Origin: an uncultured Neglectibacter sp.
GTDB taxonomy: Bacteria; Bacillota; Clostridia; Oscillospirales; Acutalibacteraceae
Assembly (NCBI GenBank): GCA_937958185.1
Contig: CALFFN010000001.1
Coordinates: 1-21,462 of the forward strand
Length of the DNA: 21,462 bases
Direction of reading: 5' to 3'
The position numbers were made by a program, and so were the translations under genes. The notes under the pieces were generated by a model. That model searched no databases and was not told where the DNA came from. It saw nothing but the letters and a program-made list of their open reading frames with translations. Each line of letters begins with the position of its first letter. The first letter of the stretch is position 1. This document shows positions 21,435-21,462 of this stretch, piece by piece.

Positions 21435-21462
21435 GATAAAAAAGCGGAGCAAAAGAAATAAC

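Overview
The window looks like a stretch of chromosome from a spore-forming, GC-rich Clostridia bacterium, most likely in the Oscillospiraceae/Ruminococcaceae. The main evidence is a full-length spoIIE, an addB/addA pair in place of recBCD, TPP and T-box leaders of Firmicutes type, strong AGGAGG-type ribosome binding sites, sigma-A promoters and a two-domain DUF1540 protein. No phage, transposase, CRISPR array, rRNA or tRNA was found.

Layout. (1) 1-957: intergenic DNA rich in palindromes, with a small Sel1-repeat protein (299-694). (2) 958-4101: two tandem paralogous membrane proteins of O-antigen ligase/polymerase type, closed by a terminator (4127-4165) and a 19-bp tandem repeat (4166-4298). 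(3) 4385-4804, minus strand: two tandem genes for very similar 57- and 63-residue peptides of unknown function behind a near-consensus promoter. One lies below a 60-residue ORF cutoff. (4) 5102-6175, minus: a LacI-type regulator. The octamer TTTATAAA occurs at its own promoter and around the peptide promoter. (5) 6307-7942: promoter, TPP riboswitch with an unusually large internal insertion, intrinsic terminator, thiT thiamine transporter, and a Cys-rich DUF1540 protein. (6) 7976-8215: three terminators and the second copy of a dispersed structured repeat also found at 78-153. (7) 8306-11522: a HAD phosphatase and spoIIE, convergent on a perfect 38-bp palindrome. (8) 11854-21390: a tryptophan-type T-box leader (specifier UGG), a fold-type-I aminotransferase, trpS, addB and addA, closely spaced and followed by one terminator.

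How the parts work together. The thiT unit should be switched off by thiamine pyrophosphate. The trpS unit should be switched on by uncharged tRNA-Trp, which suggests the aminotransferase acts on tryptophan or another aromatic amino acid. It may also draw the addAB repair genes into the same transcript. The regulator and peptide genes look like one small regulatory unit. The least explained parts are the peptide pair with its shared octamers, the enlarged riboswitch arm, the paired dispersed repeat, and the triloop palindromes scattered between genes.

Limits: all alignments, structures and family names come from reading by eye and recall of the families. No search or folding program was run.
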